Source: Hymenobacter sp. YIM 151858-1
GTDB taxonomy: Bacteria > Bacteroidota > Bacteroidia > Cytophagales > Hymenobacteraceae
DNA length: 64,000 bases
Assembly (NCBI RefSeq): GCF_025979705.1
Contig: NZ_CP110136.1
Location: 1,054,001-1,118,000, forward strand
Reading direction: 5' to 3'
The notes below the pieces were generated by a model. That model was not told where the DNA came from and did not search any database. It saw only the letters and a program-made list of their open reading frames with translations. Shown here piece by piece: positions 56,347 through 64,000 of this stretch (within the stretch, counting starts at the first letter, position 1; each line of letters starts with the position of its first letter). Both the position numbers and the translations under genes were made by a program.

Positions 56347-58752
56347 ATGGCAACCGCGCAACGCAAAAACGACTTTTACTACGGCATCCTCGACGATTTG
56401 ACCGGCGAGGCGCTTACCTACGCCAAGGTCACCAAGTGGGCCAACGGGCAGGCCATGACCGACTCGCTCGTGGACGGGGCCATCTACAAGAAGATCGGCA
56501 CCGAGTACTTCAAGCGCGTGGTGCAGGGCCCGGTGAACGTGCTCTCGCTCGGCGTCAAAAACGACGACAGCACCCGCAACCAAGCCGCCCTGCAACGGGC
56601 GATGGAGCTGCTGCCGCCCAACACGACCTTCTTCTTCCCGCAGGGCACCTACCGCTTCGGCCCGCTGCCCGCCCGCTACAACTGCTTCGGCGTCACGCCC
56701 GTCGCCATCCACATCTCGGCCACGGGCGCGCACTTCGTGGGCGAGCAGGAAACCGTGTTCAAGTTCGACGAGGGCTGCATCGGCGTACAGCTCAACGGCG
56801 GCACGGCGCGCGGGCTGTGGAAGTCCGAGAACATCCGCTACATCGGCCCCGGCTCGGACTCCCTGCTCGAAGGCCGGGTGCTGCACACGGGCGCGACCAA
56901 GCCCAACGGGCAGCCCAACCCCGACGCGGGCCGCACCCTCGGCGACGCCTCGCTCGACTACGAGAACTACCAGTTCAACGGCATCAACGGCTGGGGGCAG
57001 TTCATCCTCCACAACTGCGACGTGCAGCAGTTCTCCGGCCACGGGGTCTGCATCTACGGCTCGCCCGAGGTGTACATGCCCGGCGTCAAGTTCGACATCA
57101 CGGGTACGCTCTCGCCCTTCCAGCCCCCGGCCAACCAGTTGTTTACCCCCGACGACCCCGGCGACCAGTACCGCGTCGGCAACGGCTGGAAGGTAACCAT
57201 CAACGGGGCCACGGCCCAGAACACGGGCTACGTCAACCAAGGCTTCGCCATCAACCTCGTGGATTTGGTCACGGGGGCCCCCATCCCGAACATGCCCACC
57301 TCGGGCAAGTGGACGGCCACCATCGAGCCGCGCGGCGGGGCGCTCATCGCCGACAACTCCCAGATCACGGGCGTCTGCAACTTCGACTACAACGGCGGCT
57401 GCGGCCTCTACATGGTCGGGGCCGACGGCAACCAGACCAACGTGGTGGGCTTGTCCGTGCGCGAGAACGGGCTGTGGGGCATCGACGACAACTCCTTCCT
57501 CGGCTCGGGCTTCTACGGCTGCCACGGCACGCGCAACGGCCGCCGCATCAACAAGCTGGCCATCAACAACATCTTCGGCCACGACTACCTGCCCATCGGC
57601 TCGTTCCGCACCCGCTCGCTCAACGCCCGCTCGTTCTGGTCGTTCTGCTACTCCGAGCAGGGCAACCAGGGCAACAGCTTCGTGGAAGCCAACTCGGTGG
57701 TGATCGGCGGCCTCGACGGCCAGCCGTGGGACGGGCCGGGCCTGGTCATCATCGGCTCGCAGATGAACAACTTCGGCATCGGGCGCTTCGGCTTCAACCG
57801 CGAGGGCCTGACCTTTACGCCCACCCGTGACCGCTACGTGGTGCTGCAAGCCACGGTGGAGCTGCGGGCGGGCAACCAGCTCTGGTTTACCATGAACTCG
57901 GACGCGGACGCCAACCGCATCCCGGCCGTGGGCCAGAAGGTCAACGTGCTCAAGCTGGAAGCCACCATCCTCGAACGCCAGGGCCGCTCGTTCCGCTACG
58001 GCCCGCCCGAGCCCTACCAGCCCACCTCGGGCACCTGGCCGGTGGCCTTCACGGAGCTGAGCACCAACCCGCAGAAAGACATGCTCCGCTTCCGCGAGTC
58101 GGCGGCGGGGGCGTGGGTGTTCGGCTACGGCGGCTCCGACATCGGGCAGGGCGAGCAAAACCGCCTGACCTTCGCCGAGGCCGGCCACGTCGTCAGCGAG
58201 CGGGTGATACCCGTGCCGGGCCTGCACACCAGCCACCGCTACCTCGGGGCGCGGCTGGAAACCGTGGCCGCCACCCCGCAGGCGTTCTACGACGCGCTGC
58301 CCGCCGGCGCGGCCGTGCGCGTCAACGACCAGGTAAGCGCCGCCTCGGGCGCGGAAAACAGCCCGCTCGGCTGGGTATGCGTGCAGGGCGGGGTCAAGGC
58401 CAGCCTGCCCGCCGGCGTCACGGCCAACGGCAACGGCCCCACCTTCCAGCTCTCGCAGGGCTGGGCGGCGCTGGGCATCGCCAACGGGGCCTACCTGAAA
58501 ATCGGCAACTTCGTCTACCAGGTAACGGGCTTCGACGGGCAGAACGGCGTGTACGTGAGCCCTGGCCCGCAGGACTACAGCCAGGGCCAGAGCGTGCAGT
58601 ACGCGACCCCGAAGTGGCGCCCCCTGGGCACGGGCCTCGGCACCACGGCGCAGCGCCCCAACCTGGCGGGCTTCGCCGGGCCGTGGCCGTACTTCAACAC
58701 CGAACTCGGCAAACAAGAGGTCTGGACGGGGAGCGCCTGGGTTTTTAACTAG
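56347..58752 (+). CDS. Tail spike with pectate-lyase-type beta-helix
   Basis: 801 aa. A short N-terminal attachment region, then LSLGVKNDDSTRNQAALQRA with TTFFFPQGTYRFGPL at ~75-115, the entry motif of the pectate lyase 3/right-handed beta-helix superfamily used by phage depolymerases. Repeating turns continue to ~500, followed by a beta C-terminal part (GNQLWFTMNSDADANRI) and a tail ending in WTGSAWVFN. Likely binds or cleaves surface glycan; catalytic residues not assigned. Confidence 0.8.
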   Translation: MATAQRKNDFYYGILDDLTGEALTYAKVTKWANGQAMTDSLVDGAIYKKIGTEYFKRVVQGPVNVLSLGVKNDDSTRNQAALQRAMELLPPNTTFFFPQGTYRFGPLPARYNCFGVTPVAIHISATGAHFVGEQETVFKFDEGCIGVQLNGGTARGLWKSENIRYIGPGSDSLLEGRVLHTGATKPNGQPNPDAGRTLGDASLDYENYQFNGINGWGQFILHNCDVQQFSGHGVCIYGSPEVYMPGVKFDITGTLSPFQPPANQLFTPDDPGDQYRVGNGWKVTINGATAQNTGYVNQGFAINLVDLVTGAPIPNMPTSGKWTATIEPRGGALIADNSQITGVCNFDYNGGCGLYMVGADGNQTNVVGLSVRENGLWGIDDNSFLGSGFYGCHGTRNGRRINKLAINNIFGHDYLPIGSFRTRSLNARSFWSFCYSEQGNQGNSFVEANSVVIGGLDGQPWDGPGLVIIGSQMNNFGIGRFGFNREGLTFTPTRDRYVVLQATVELRAGNQLWFTMNSDADANRIPAVGQKVNVLKLEATILERQGRSFRYGPPEPYQPTSGTWPVAFTELSTNPQKDMLRFRESAAGAWVFGYGGSDIGQGEQNRLTFAEAGHVVSERVIPVPGLHTSHRYLGARLETVAATPQAFYDALPAGAAVRVNDQVSAASGAENSPLGWVCVQGGVKASLPAGVTANGNGPTFQLSQGWAALGIANGAYLKIGNFVYQVTGFDGQNGVYVSPGPQDYSQGQSVQYATPKWRPLGTGLGTTAQRPNLAGFAGPWPYFNTELGKQEVWTGSAWVFN

Positions 58753-58813
58753 CCCGGCCGGGGAGCCGGGCACCGCCGAGGATTTTACGATTACCGCCGT
58801 TACCGCTTCGTAA

Positions 58814-60229
58814 ATGCCCAACACCGTCACCGTTACCGCCACGACCACCCCGGCCTCCGGGGTGGCCCTGGAGTACCAGCACCCCAACACGCAGCAGTGG
58901 CAGGACAGCCCCGTGCTGACGGGCGTGAGTACGGCGGCCTACGCGGCGGGCGTGTTCAAGGTGCGCCTGAAAAACACGCCCGCCTTCGTCAAGGCGTGGC
59001 AGCAGGAAGTGGTGGTGCTCGACCCCCGGTTCACCCTCGGCTACTACCAAGGGCCGCTGCCCAAGACCTACCCGCCCTTGCCCCGCCGCCCCAAGCCGAC
59101 AAGCTGGGAAACGGGCACGCAGGTTATCAGCCCGAGCGCGAGCGGGCAGACGCTGGTCATTGAGAACCGCAACTTCCACAACAACAACGCCGGCCAGCCC
59201 GCCCTGAAGGTACACGCCAACGGGCTGAGCAACTGCACGGTTATCGTGCGCAACTGCAACTTCACGGGCTTCGCGCCCTCCTGCCTGTTGGAGTTTTGGG
59301 GCCTCAACGCCTCCTGCACCCTCGACGTGTACAACTGCGGCTTCTACGGCTACCAGACGCCGAGCGGGCAGGCGGGCTACCCCGGCAAGGGCATCGACCT
59401 GCTGAGCAGCGTGGCGGCCACCACGACGCTGCGCAACAATTACTTCGAGAACATCCTGGGGATTCTCGTGGATCGGTACGGCTCGCAGACGAACCTCTTG
59501 ACGATTCAGGGCAACTACCTGCACAACGTGCAGAAGCTCGACCAAAACGGCAACACCGACCAGTACGGCAACGGCATTCAGCTCTTGCAGTGCTTCGAGG
59601 TGACGGCCGACGTGCGGTTCAACTACATCAAAAACGAGCCCGGCCAGTGCTCGCAGCAGGACGGCATCAATTTGCACGGCACCTCGGGCCGCCCGACCCG
59701 CCGGTTGCGCGTGCAGGGCAACATGCAGCACGGGCTCTACATCCACCCCTCGACCAGCAACAGCACGGGCTCCTCGATCACCACCGACAACGACCTGCAA
59801 TCCGACGCGGTGGGCAGCAAAGACCCGCACTACGTGGACGTGATCGAGAACTACTCGGCCGGGGCCACCTTCGGCGGGTTCAACCTCGCGGGCGGCTACG
59901 AGAACCGTATGGAGCGCAACGTGAACGTGAGCACGGGCCGCAAGCCCGACGGCACGGCCAACGGCTCGCACTCGCAGGGCCTCTCGCTCTACAACTACCT
60001 CAACCGCCCCGCCGCCTACTACCGCGACAACGTGGTGAAGGATAACCTGCTCGGCGTGTTTGCCACCAACGGCACGAGCCGCAACGACTTCGGGCAGGAC
60101 GCGCCGGGCGCGCAGCAACTGCTGTTTCCCAGCGCCTTTATCACGCAGGCCAACCAGGACCGGCTCTACCACTTCTGGCGCAAGGACGCCGAGGACGCGG
60201 GCGTGGCCGTGGGCCTCGTGTCCGTCTAA
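58814..60229 (+). CDS. Second beta-helix tail spike/fibre
   Basis: 471 aa. An N-terminal beta domain (~1-95) with KVRLKNTPAFVKAWQQEVVV, then Asn-rich helical-turn repeats (LSNCTVIVRNCNFTG, LDVYNCGFYG, LLTIQGNYLHNV), characteristic of right-handed parallel beta-helices. Shorter than the preceding spike. Probably a second receptor-binding or branching spike. Confidence 0.75.
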   Translation: MPNTVTVTATTTPASGVALEYQHPNTQQWQDSPVLTGVSTAAYAAGVFKVRLKNTPAFVKAWQQEVVVLDPRFTLGYYQGPLPKTYPPLPRRPKPTSWETGTQVISPSASGQTLVIENRNFHNNNAGQPALKVHANGLSNCTVIVRNCNFTGFAPSCLLEFWGLNASCTLDVYNCGFYGYQTPSGQAGYPGKGIDLLSSVAATTTLRNNYFENILGILVDRYGSQTNLLTIQGNYLHNVQKLDQNGNTDQYGNGIQLLQCFEVTADVRFNYIKNEPGQCSQQDGINLHGTSGRPTRRLRVQGNMQHGLYIHPSTSNSTGSSITTDNDLQSDAVGSKDPHYVDVIENYSAGATFGGFNLAGGYENRMERNVNVSTGRKPDGTANGSHSQGLSLYNYLNRPAAYYRDNVVKDNLLGVFATNGTSRNDFGQDAPGAQQLLFPSAFITQANQDRLYHFWRKDAEDAGVAVGLVSV

Positions 60230-60248
60230 TCCTTCGTAACTTATAGCC

Positions 60249-60695
60249 ATGCCCCCGAATGCTCCGCGCCCCCCGCGCACCGTTACGCACTCTCCCGACG
60301 AGCGGCTGGATTTTCTCATGCTGCGCTTCGAGGAGTTTAAAGACTGGCAGGGCCGCGTCGATCAGCGGCTCGACGAGAACGACCGCAACATGGATGCCAT
60401 GAAGCACCAGATGCAGGGCATCGCCACCGGCCAGAAAGACCAGATCATCCTCCTGCAAAAGCTGGAGCTGCTGCTGCGCGGGCAGCGCGAGCCCGGCCTG
60501 GAGCGCCCCGGCCTCACCGACGACTTCAAGGACATGCAGAAGAAGTGCGAGCACCTGGACTCGCGCATCAACGGGTTGGACGACTGGAAAAAAGGCGTTG
60601 TCAACCGGGCCATCGGCTACGGGGTGGGCGCGGGGATAGGGGGCGGCAGCTTTGCCGTGGGCGTCAAATTACTCATCGAACTCCTCACCAAATGA
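60249..60695 (+). CDS. Coiled-coil protein with C-terminal membrane segment
   Basis: 148 aa. A coiled coil at ~18-110 (FEEFKDWQGRVDQRLDENDR, later KDMQKKCEHLDSRINGLDDW) and one C-terminal Gly-rich membrane helix (AIGYGVGAGIGGGSFAVGVK). First gene of the lysis cassette, ATGA overlap with the next. Resembles XhlA/holin-associated or i-spanin-like proteins with reversed topology. Confidence 0.55.
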   Translation: MPPNAPRPPRTVTHSPDERLDFLMLRFEEFKDWQGRVDQRLDENDRNMDAMKHQMQGIATGQKDQIILLQKLELLLRGQREPGLERPGLTDDFKDMQKKCEHLDSRINGLDDWKKGVVNRAIGYGVGAGIGGGSFAVGVKLLIELLTK

Positions 60696-61180
60696 AGCAC
60701 CTGCTCGCCTGTTTCGCCTTCGCCGCCTGCGCCGCGTGCGTACCCACCAAGCCCGTGGCGGAAGCCCCGAAGCCCCGCGTGGAAGCCCCGCAAGCCCCGG
60801 CGCCAAGCCCCGCCGCCCCGGCAGTACCGCTTACGGGGCCCGAGGCCCGGCAGTACCGCAAGAACCTGAAGGCCGAAAGCAAAGCCGCCGCCCGCGTGGC
60901 GAAGGCCCAAAAGCCCGCCGTGCCCAAAAAGGTAATCGTCGAGGACGGCGCGTTTGCGTGGGGCGAGCAGGCCACCGCCGAGGCCGACAACTCGCAGGCC
61001 AAGGACAAGTCCGTGCGCAAGCAAAAGCCCGTGACCAAGGACAAGTCCAACGTAAAAACCAAGCCCAACCACAGCGTCAAAAGCGGCCTGCCAGCGGGCG
61101 CGTACATCCTCGGCGGCCTGTTGCTGCTGTTGCTGCTGGTGCTGGGCCTCCACAAACTAATTCGCGGACGGTGGCTGTAA
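60692..61180 (+). CDS. Putative lipoprotein with C-terminal membrane helix (lysis cassette)
   Basis: 162 aa from the ATG at 60692. MKHLLACFAFAACAACVPTK carries lipobox-like FAAC/CAAC (Cys13 or 16), then a Pro/Ala/Lys-rich extended region (~20-130), and a C-terminal membrane segment (AYILGGLLLLLLLVLGLHKL). An anchor at both ends resembles a unimolecular spanin that could bridge the two membranes. This is inferred from architecture and position between TM protein and holin. Confidence 0.5.
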   Translation: MKHLLACFAFAACAACVPTKPVAEAPKPRVEAPQAPAPSPAAPAVPLTGPEARQYRKNLKAESKAAARVAKAQKPAVPKKVIVEDGAFAWGEQATAEADNSQAKDKSVRKQKPVTKDKSNVKTKPNHSVKSGLPAGAYILGGLLLLLLLVLGLHKLIRGRWL

Positions 61181-61482
61181 ACCAGTTTTTCAAGGACGCG
61201 CGCGGCGTGTTCAACATCTTCACCGTCATTGCCCTGCTCGCGGGCCTGACGGTGGTGGGCCTGCCGTGGTGCATCGTCCTGCAAGGCTATCCCAACCCCG
61301 AGCGCATCGACACGCTGGCCTACGCCAACTTTTTTCTGGTGCTCGCCGCCTCGGTGGGCGACACGCTGCTGTCGCTGATTATGGAGCGCGGCTTCTGGCA
61401 GGCGCGCAAAGCCCCCGAGAACGTGAACGTGCAGACCGGCGAGCACCCCGTAAACAACCAACTGCCCGACGACGAAGCATGA
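61171..61482 (+). CDS. Putative holin
   Basis: 103 aa from GTG at 61171, overlapping the upstream gene by 10 bp. Two membrane segments (FNIFTVIALLAGLTVVGLPW and YANFFLVLAASVGDTLLSLI) and a charged C-terminal tail. The next gene is the endolysin, with ATGA overlap. Two-TM holins of this size form the pore that starts lysis. Confidence 0.65.
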   Translation: MAVNQFFKDARGVFNIFTVIALLAGLTVVGLPWCIVLQGYPNPERIDTLAYANFFLVLAASVGDTLLSLIMERGFWQARKAPENVNVQTGEHPVNNQLPDDEA

Positions 61483-61892
61483 GGCGCATTGATTACATCG
61501 TGGTTCACACCACGGCGACCCCGCAAACCGCTACGGTCGAAAGCATTACCCGCTACTGGCGGGAGGTAAAAGGCTGGCGAACCGTGGGCTACCACAAAGT
61601 CGTGCCGCCCAACGGGGCCACCGTGCGGTTAGCGCCGGACAGCGCCGTTACCAACGGCGTGGCGGGCCACAACAGCAACAGCCTGCACGTTAGCTACATC
61701 GGCGGCGTTGATGCCAAAGGCCGGGCGCTGGACAACCGCACGCCCCAGCAGAAGGCGGAATTGGAGCGTATTATCACGGCGTGGCTGGCGCTGTACCCCA
61801 ATGCCAAGGTGGTGGGGCACCGCGACTTTCCCGGCGTGAAAAAAGCCTGTCCGTCATTTGATGTCGCCGCGTGGTGGGCCAGCGTGAAGTAG
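61479..61892 (+). CDS. T7-lysozyme-type N-acetylmuramoyl-L-alanine amidase (endolysin)
   Basis: 137 aa, one Amidase_2 domain. Zinc ligands H10 (VVHTT), H114 (VVGHRDF) and C124 (KKACPSFD); Y38 and K122 occupy the catalytic positions of T7 lysozyme. AGHNSNSLHVSYIGG is the conserved middle strand. It cleaves the bond between N-acetylmuramic acid and L-alanine of peptidoglycan. No signal peptide, so it should leave through the holin encoded just upstream. Last gene of the late operon. Confidence 0.9.
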   Translation: MRRIDYIVVHTTATPQTATVESITRYWREVKGWRTVGYHKVVPPNGATVRLAPDSAVTNGVAGHNSNSLHVSYIGGVDAKGRALDNRTPQQKAELERIITAWLALYPNAKVVGHRDFPGVKKACPSFDVAAWWASVK

Positions 61893-61938
61893 TCGAAAAA
61901 TAATTGCTCCTCACAGCCAATTACTTCTGTAATTGCTG

Positions 61939-61946
61939 TACTTTTA
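61939..61946 (+). promoter_or_regulatory. Promoter of the phosphoesterase gene
   Basis: TACTTTTA, 21 bp before the ATG at 61968; TTCTGTAATTGC lies upstream. Confidence 0.5.
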
Positions 61947-61967
61947 CAGTAGACCAACCACCCGTCG

Positions 61968-63314
61968 ATGCCCACCACCACCGGCCCCGCCTACGCGCAG
62001 TTAGCGAAGGAGTACGTTGAGCGTTATCCCTTTAAAAGCGCGGAACAAATACGCGAGATTATTTTCCGCGAACACCCCGAAATCAAGAACGCGCCGCGCG
62101 CCTCGTTTAACGTGCTGCAAGCGGTTCGGCGCGAGCAGTTCCGCAGCGCGGGCGAGCCCGCCAAAGCCGAGGCCGCAGCCGAGGAGCAAGTAAACGACGC
62201 GATGGAGGACGGGCAGCGCGTGATTTACGTGACCGAATCCAACTCCATCCGTACGCTCGATGGCTTGCTCGCCGCCGCCAAGGTAAACCCCTTGGAGTGG
62301 GAGGTAAGCAATTGGGTGGCAAACAAGTGGGATGTGACCATGAAGGGCGACAACGGCCCCGAGGTGGCGACCAACTGGCAGGTCAAGGCGTGGCTCAAGC
62401 CCGTGGAGCGCCTGACGGAACTGACCGTGGAGGAAATTGCCAAGGCGCTCGCGCCCATCGTTAAGCCCCAGGGCTTTAATTTCCGCCCGAAGCCCTTGGC
62501 GGGCAGCGAGAACTACATGCTGGAAATCGACATCTTCGACCTGCACTTGGGCAAGGTGGCCGATCCACTGGAATCCGGCGAGAGCTACAGCCTCGAAATC
62601 GCCTGCGCGCTCTATAAGATGGCGGTGGAAACGCTGCTCGAACGCGCCAAGGGCTACCCGATTGGCACCATCGTCCTGCCCGTCGGCAACGACTTCTACA
62701 ACTCCGACTCCATCCTGAACGCCACCACCAAGGGCACGCCCCAGCACGAGGCGGGCCGGTGGCAGCGCACCTTCGTTACCGGCGCCACGCTGGTTGCCAG
62801 CACCGTTAATTACCTGCGCCAGCGCGGCTTCAAGGTAAAAGTGGTGATGGTGCCCGGCAACCACGATTTTCAGCGCCTGTTCTACTTGGGACAGGTATTG
62901 GAAGCCACGTTCAGCGGCTGCGCCGACGTGGAGGTAGACGCCTCGTTCTCCCCCCGCAAGTACGTGCAGTTTCACGACTGCGCCATCATGTATACCCACG
63001 GCAGCGACGAGAAAGAAGGCAACCTGCCGATGATCTTCGCGCAGGAGCAGCCGGCGATGTGGGCCGCCACGCGGTTCCGCGAGGCGCACCTGGCGCACAT
63101 CCACCACAAGAAGGAATTTAAGTACCGCACCATCCACGAAAACATCGGCCTGACCGTGCGCTACATGCGCTCGTTGTCCGCCGTCGATGCGTGGCACCAC
63201 CAGAAAGGATACGTGGGCTCGCTGCGCTCCGCTGAAGCCTTTGTGTGGGCCAAAGGAGAGGGAGTGGTTGCCCACCTGACGTTCACCTACACCAACCAGT
63301 CATTAGCTGCCTAG
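61968..63314 (+). CDS. Calcineurin-like metallophosphoesterase
   Basis: 448 aa. Helical/winged N-terminus (~1-60, YPFKSAEQIREIIFREHPE), then the phosphoesterase core with DIFDLHLGK (D188-H193), GND (240-242), GNHD (297-300), YTHG (H344) and HIHH (377-380), the complete di-metal set. Phage enzymes of this form are annotated as DNA repair or DNA-end-processing phosphatases, and they may remove terminal phosphates or cleave cyclic nucleotides. The substrate here is unknown. Has its own promoter after the lysis cassette. Confidence 0.85.
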   Translation: MPTTTGPAYAQLAKEYVERYPFKSAEQIREIIFREHPEIKNAPRASFNVLQAVRREQFRSAGEPAKAEAAAEEQVNDAMEDGQRVIYVTESNSIRTLDGLLAAAKVNPLEWEVSNWVANKWDVTMKGDNGPEVATNWQVKAWLKPVERLTELTVEEIAKALAPIVKPQGFNFRPKPLAGSENYMLEIDIFDLHLGKVADPLESGESYSLEIACALYKMAVETLLERAKGYPIGTIVLPVGNDFYNSDSILNATTKGTPQHEAGRWQRTFVTGATLVASTVNYLRQRGFKVKVVMVPGNHDFQRLFYLGQVLEATFSGCADVEVDASFSPRKYVQFHDCAIMYTHGSDEKEGNLPMIFAQEQPAMWAATRFREAHLAHIHHKKEFKYRTIHENIGLTVRYMRSLSAVDAWHHQKGYVGSLRSAEAFVWAKGEGVVAHLTFTYTNQSLAA

Positions 63315-63316
63315 CC

Positions 63317-63679
63317 ATGAAAATCAACTACAACAAACTCAAATTCCCCGCTACTGTTGCGCTGGCAATTGCTGCCGTCGTACCCACCGTTGAATACGAG
63401 TTTACGGGCGGCTACGGCTGGCCTACCTATGTGTCGGTGGTCTACTTCGCCCTTGGCGTGGTGGCAATCGTTGCCGCGTCGGTCTACAACTGGTGGCTGG
63501 ATCGGCAAGCGCAGAAGCGCAAAGAATATGAGGCGCTGAGCAAGGCCCGTGTGCGCGCCCGTTCGCTTTTCGGACAGGGCTACATCGACGGAAAGCTGCT
63601 TGACCTAGCCGTTCGCCAGAAAAAGTCTGTGGATGTGAACGCCGTGTTGGACGGGGTTCTGAACGGCCGCGCGCGCTAA
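63317..63679 (+). CDS. Small membrane protein
   Basis: 120 aa. Two membrane segments (PATVALAIAAVVPTVEYEF and TYVSVVYFALGVVAIVAASV), then a charged cytoplasmic domain (KEYEALSKARVRARSLFGQG). Start in TAGCCATG after the phosphoesterase. Unknown role. Confidence 0.6.
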   Translation: MKINYNKLKFPATVALAIAAVVPTVEYEFTGGYGWPTYVSVVYFALGVVAIVAASVYNWWLDRQAQKRKEYEALSKARVRARSLFGQGYIDGKLLDLAVRQKKSVDVNAVLDGVLNGRAR

Positions 63680-64000
63680 TGCTGGCGCTGCTGGCTTACC
63701 TGCTCGGGGCGGGCGCTCAACACGGCGTTCTGTCGTGGCTGCTGCGCGAGTACGTGCCGCCGACGTGGGCGAAAATTATTGATTACGCCCTCCACTACGC
63801 CGGGCTCGCGTTGTATCTTGTGGTCGTGGCGCTCGTGGACGAGCAGCCGTGGCTGAGCGCGATGCTGCTGCGTCTGGCCTTGTTCGACCCCGTGCTCAAC
63901 CTTGTTCGCAACCTGATGAACAAGCAGGTGAGCCGAGCGAGCGAGCCGCTGCTGAGCGTGGGCACAACGAGCCTGACCGATAAAGCCATTCGTTACGTAG
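63679..64000 (+). CDS. Membrane protein, 5' part only
   Basis: 107 codons in the window, no stop before the edge. MLALLAYLLGAGAQHGVLSW and YAGLALYLVVVALVDEQ are likely membrane segments. Start overlaps the previous stop (TAATG). Continues to the right. Confidence 0.55.
   Translation, partial: MLALLAYLLGAGAQHGVLSWLLREYVPPTWAKIIDYALHYAGLALYLVVVALVDEQPWLSAMLLRLALFDPVLNLVRNLMNKQVSRASEPLLSVGTTSLTDKAIRYV

Noticed and set aside
56341-58890. 849-aa leftward ORF opposite the tail spike
   Set aside because: Antisense shadow; the opposite strand shows the beta-helix protein with proper motifs.
1-64000. CRISPR arrays, rRNA, insertion sequences, integrase
   Set aside because: No regularly spaced repeats, rRNA-like sequence, transposase or tyrosine/serine recombinase motif was seen on either strand.

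Overview
The window reads as a GC-rich Bacteroidota (Cytophagales, probably Hymenobacter-like) chromosome segment that passes into a large, mostly intact podovirus-like phage or prophage. The Bacteroidota assignment rests on promoters of the TAnnTTTG class (TACCTTTG, TACCTTTA), the near absence of Shine-Dalgarno sequences, and the bacterial genes at the left edge. No integrase, tRNA, CRISPR array or insertion sequence is visible. The phage runs off the right edge.

Positions 1-2535 are ordinary chromosome: the start of an unidentified gene, an NAD(P)-binding SDR-like protein, a TPR protein with a signal peptide, and a tryptophan 2,3-dioxygenase-family protein. A 400-bp transition (2536-2940) holds a host-type promoter that drives only a 35-codon reading frame, possibly the cut 5' end of a gene. 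An HTH regulator (2941-3738) and a terminator follow.

Positions 3814-9427 form a leftward early operon of about sixteen mostly unknown small genes. It includes the antirestriction protein ArdA and is headed by a winged-helix regulator. At nine of the start codons a conserved ~22-bp sequence lies 5-8 bp from the ATG; it resembles the start-associated sequences of some mycobacteriophages. A 654-bp AT-rich, gene-free segment (9428-10081) may be the replication origin. It is followed by a rightward early operon (10082-13757) with a RepL-like replication initiator, a T5orf172/GIY-YIG protein, several tiny Cys-rich proteins and a DUF1599 (nucleotide-modification-associated) protein.

Positions 13786-61892 are the rightward late region: a tandem GroES-like protein, probable small and large terminase, portal, scaffold, major capsid protein, connector and neck proteins, a 1059-aa tail/stopper (muzzle-like) protein, internal virion proteins, a 2521-aa polyvalent protein with an ADP-ribosyltransferase-like domain, four tail-fibre/tail-spike-type proteins (one with an SGNH esterase domain, two with beta-helix folds), and a lysis cassette with holin and T7-type amidase. 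There is no tape-measure, sheath or tail-tube gene, so a short-tailed virion is likely. A metallophosphoesterase and two membrane proteins follow.

Self-contained leftward accessory (moron-like) loci interrupt the late region. Most sit between a bidirectional terminator shared with the preceding late gene and a divergent promoter pair. They encode a SpoT/MESH1-type HD hydrolase with a small membrane protein, a six-gene operon of unknowns, an orphan cytosine methyltransferase, a DUF3127 SSB-like protein, and an S24-like protein. Late genes restart from a recurring promoter-like element, T-rich then GTACCTTG, without an obvious -33 TTG box. A gene-free stretch at 37984-38457 appears to encode one or two structured RNAs next to a DUF559 (Vsr-like) endonuclease. 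The start-associated repeats, the structured RNAs, the tandem GroES-like protein and the HD hydrolase are the least ordinary parts of the window.
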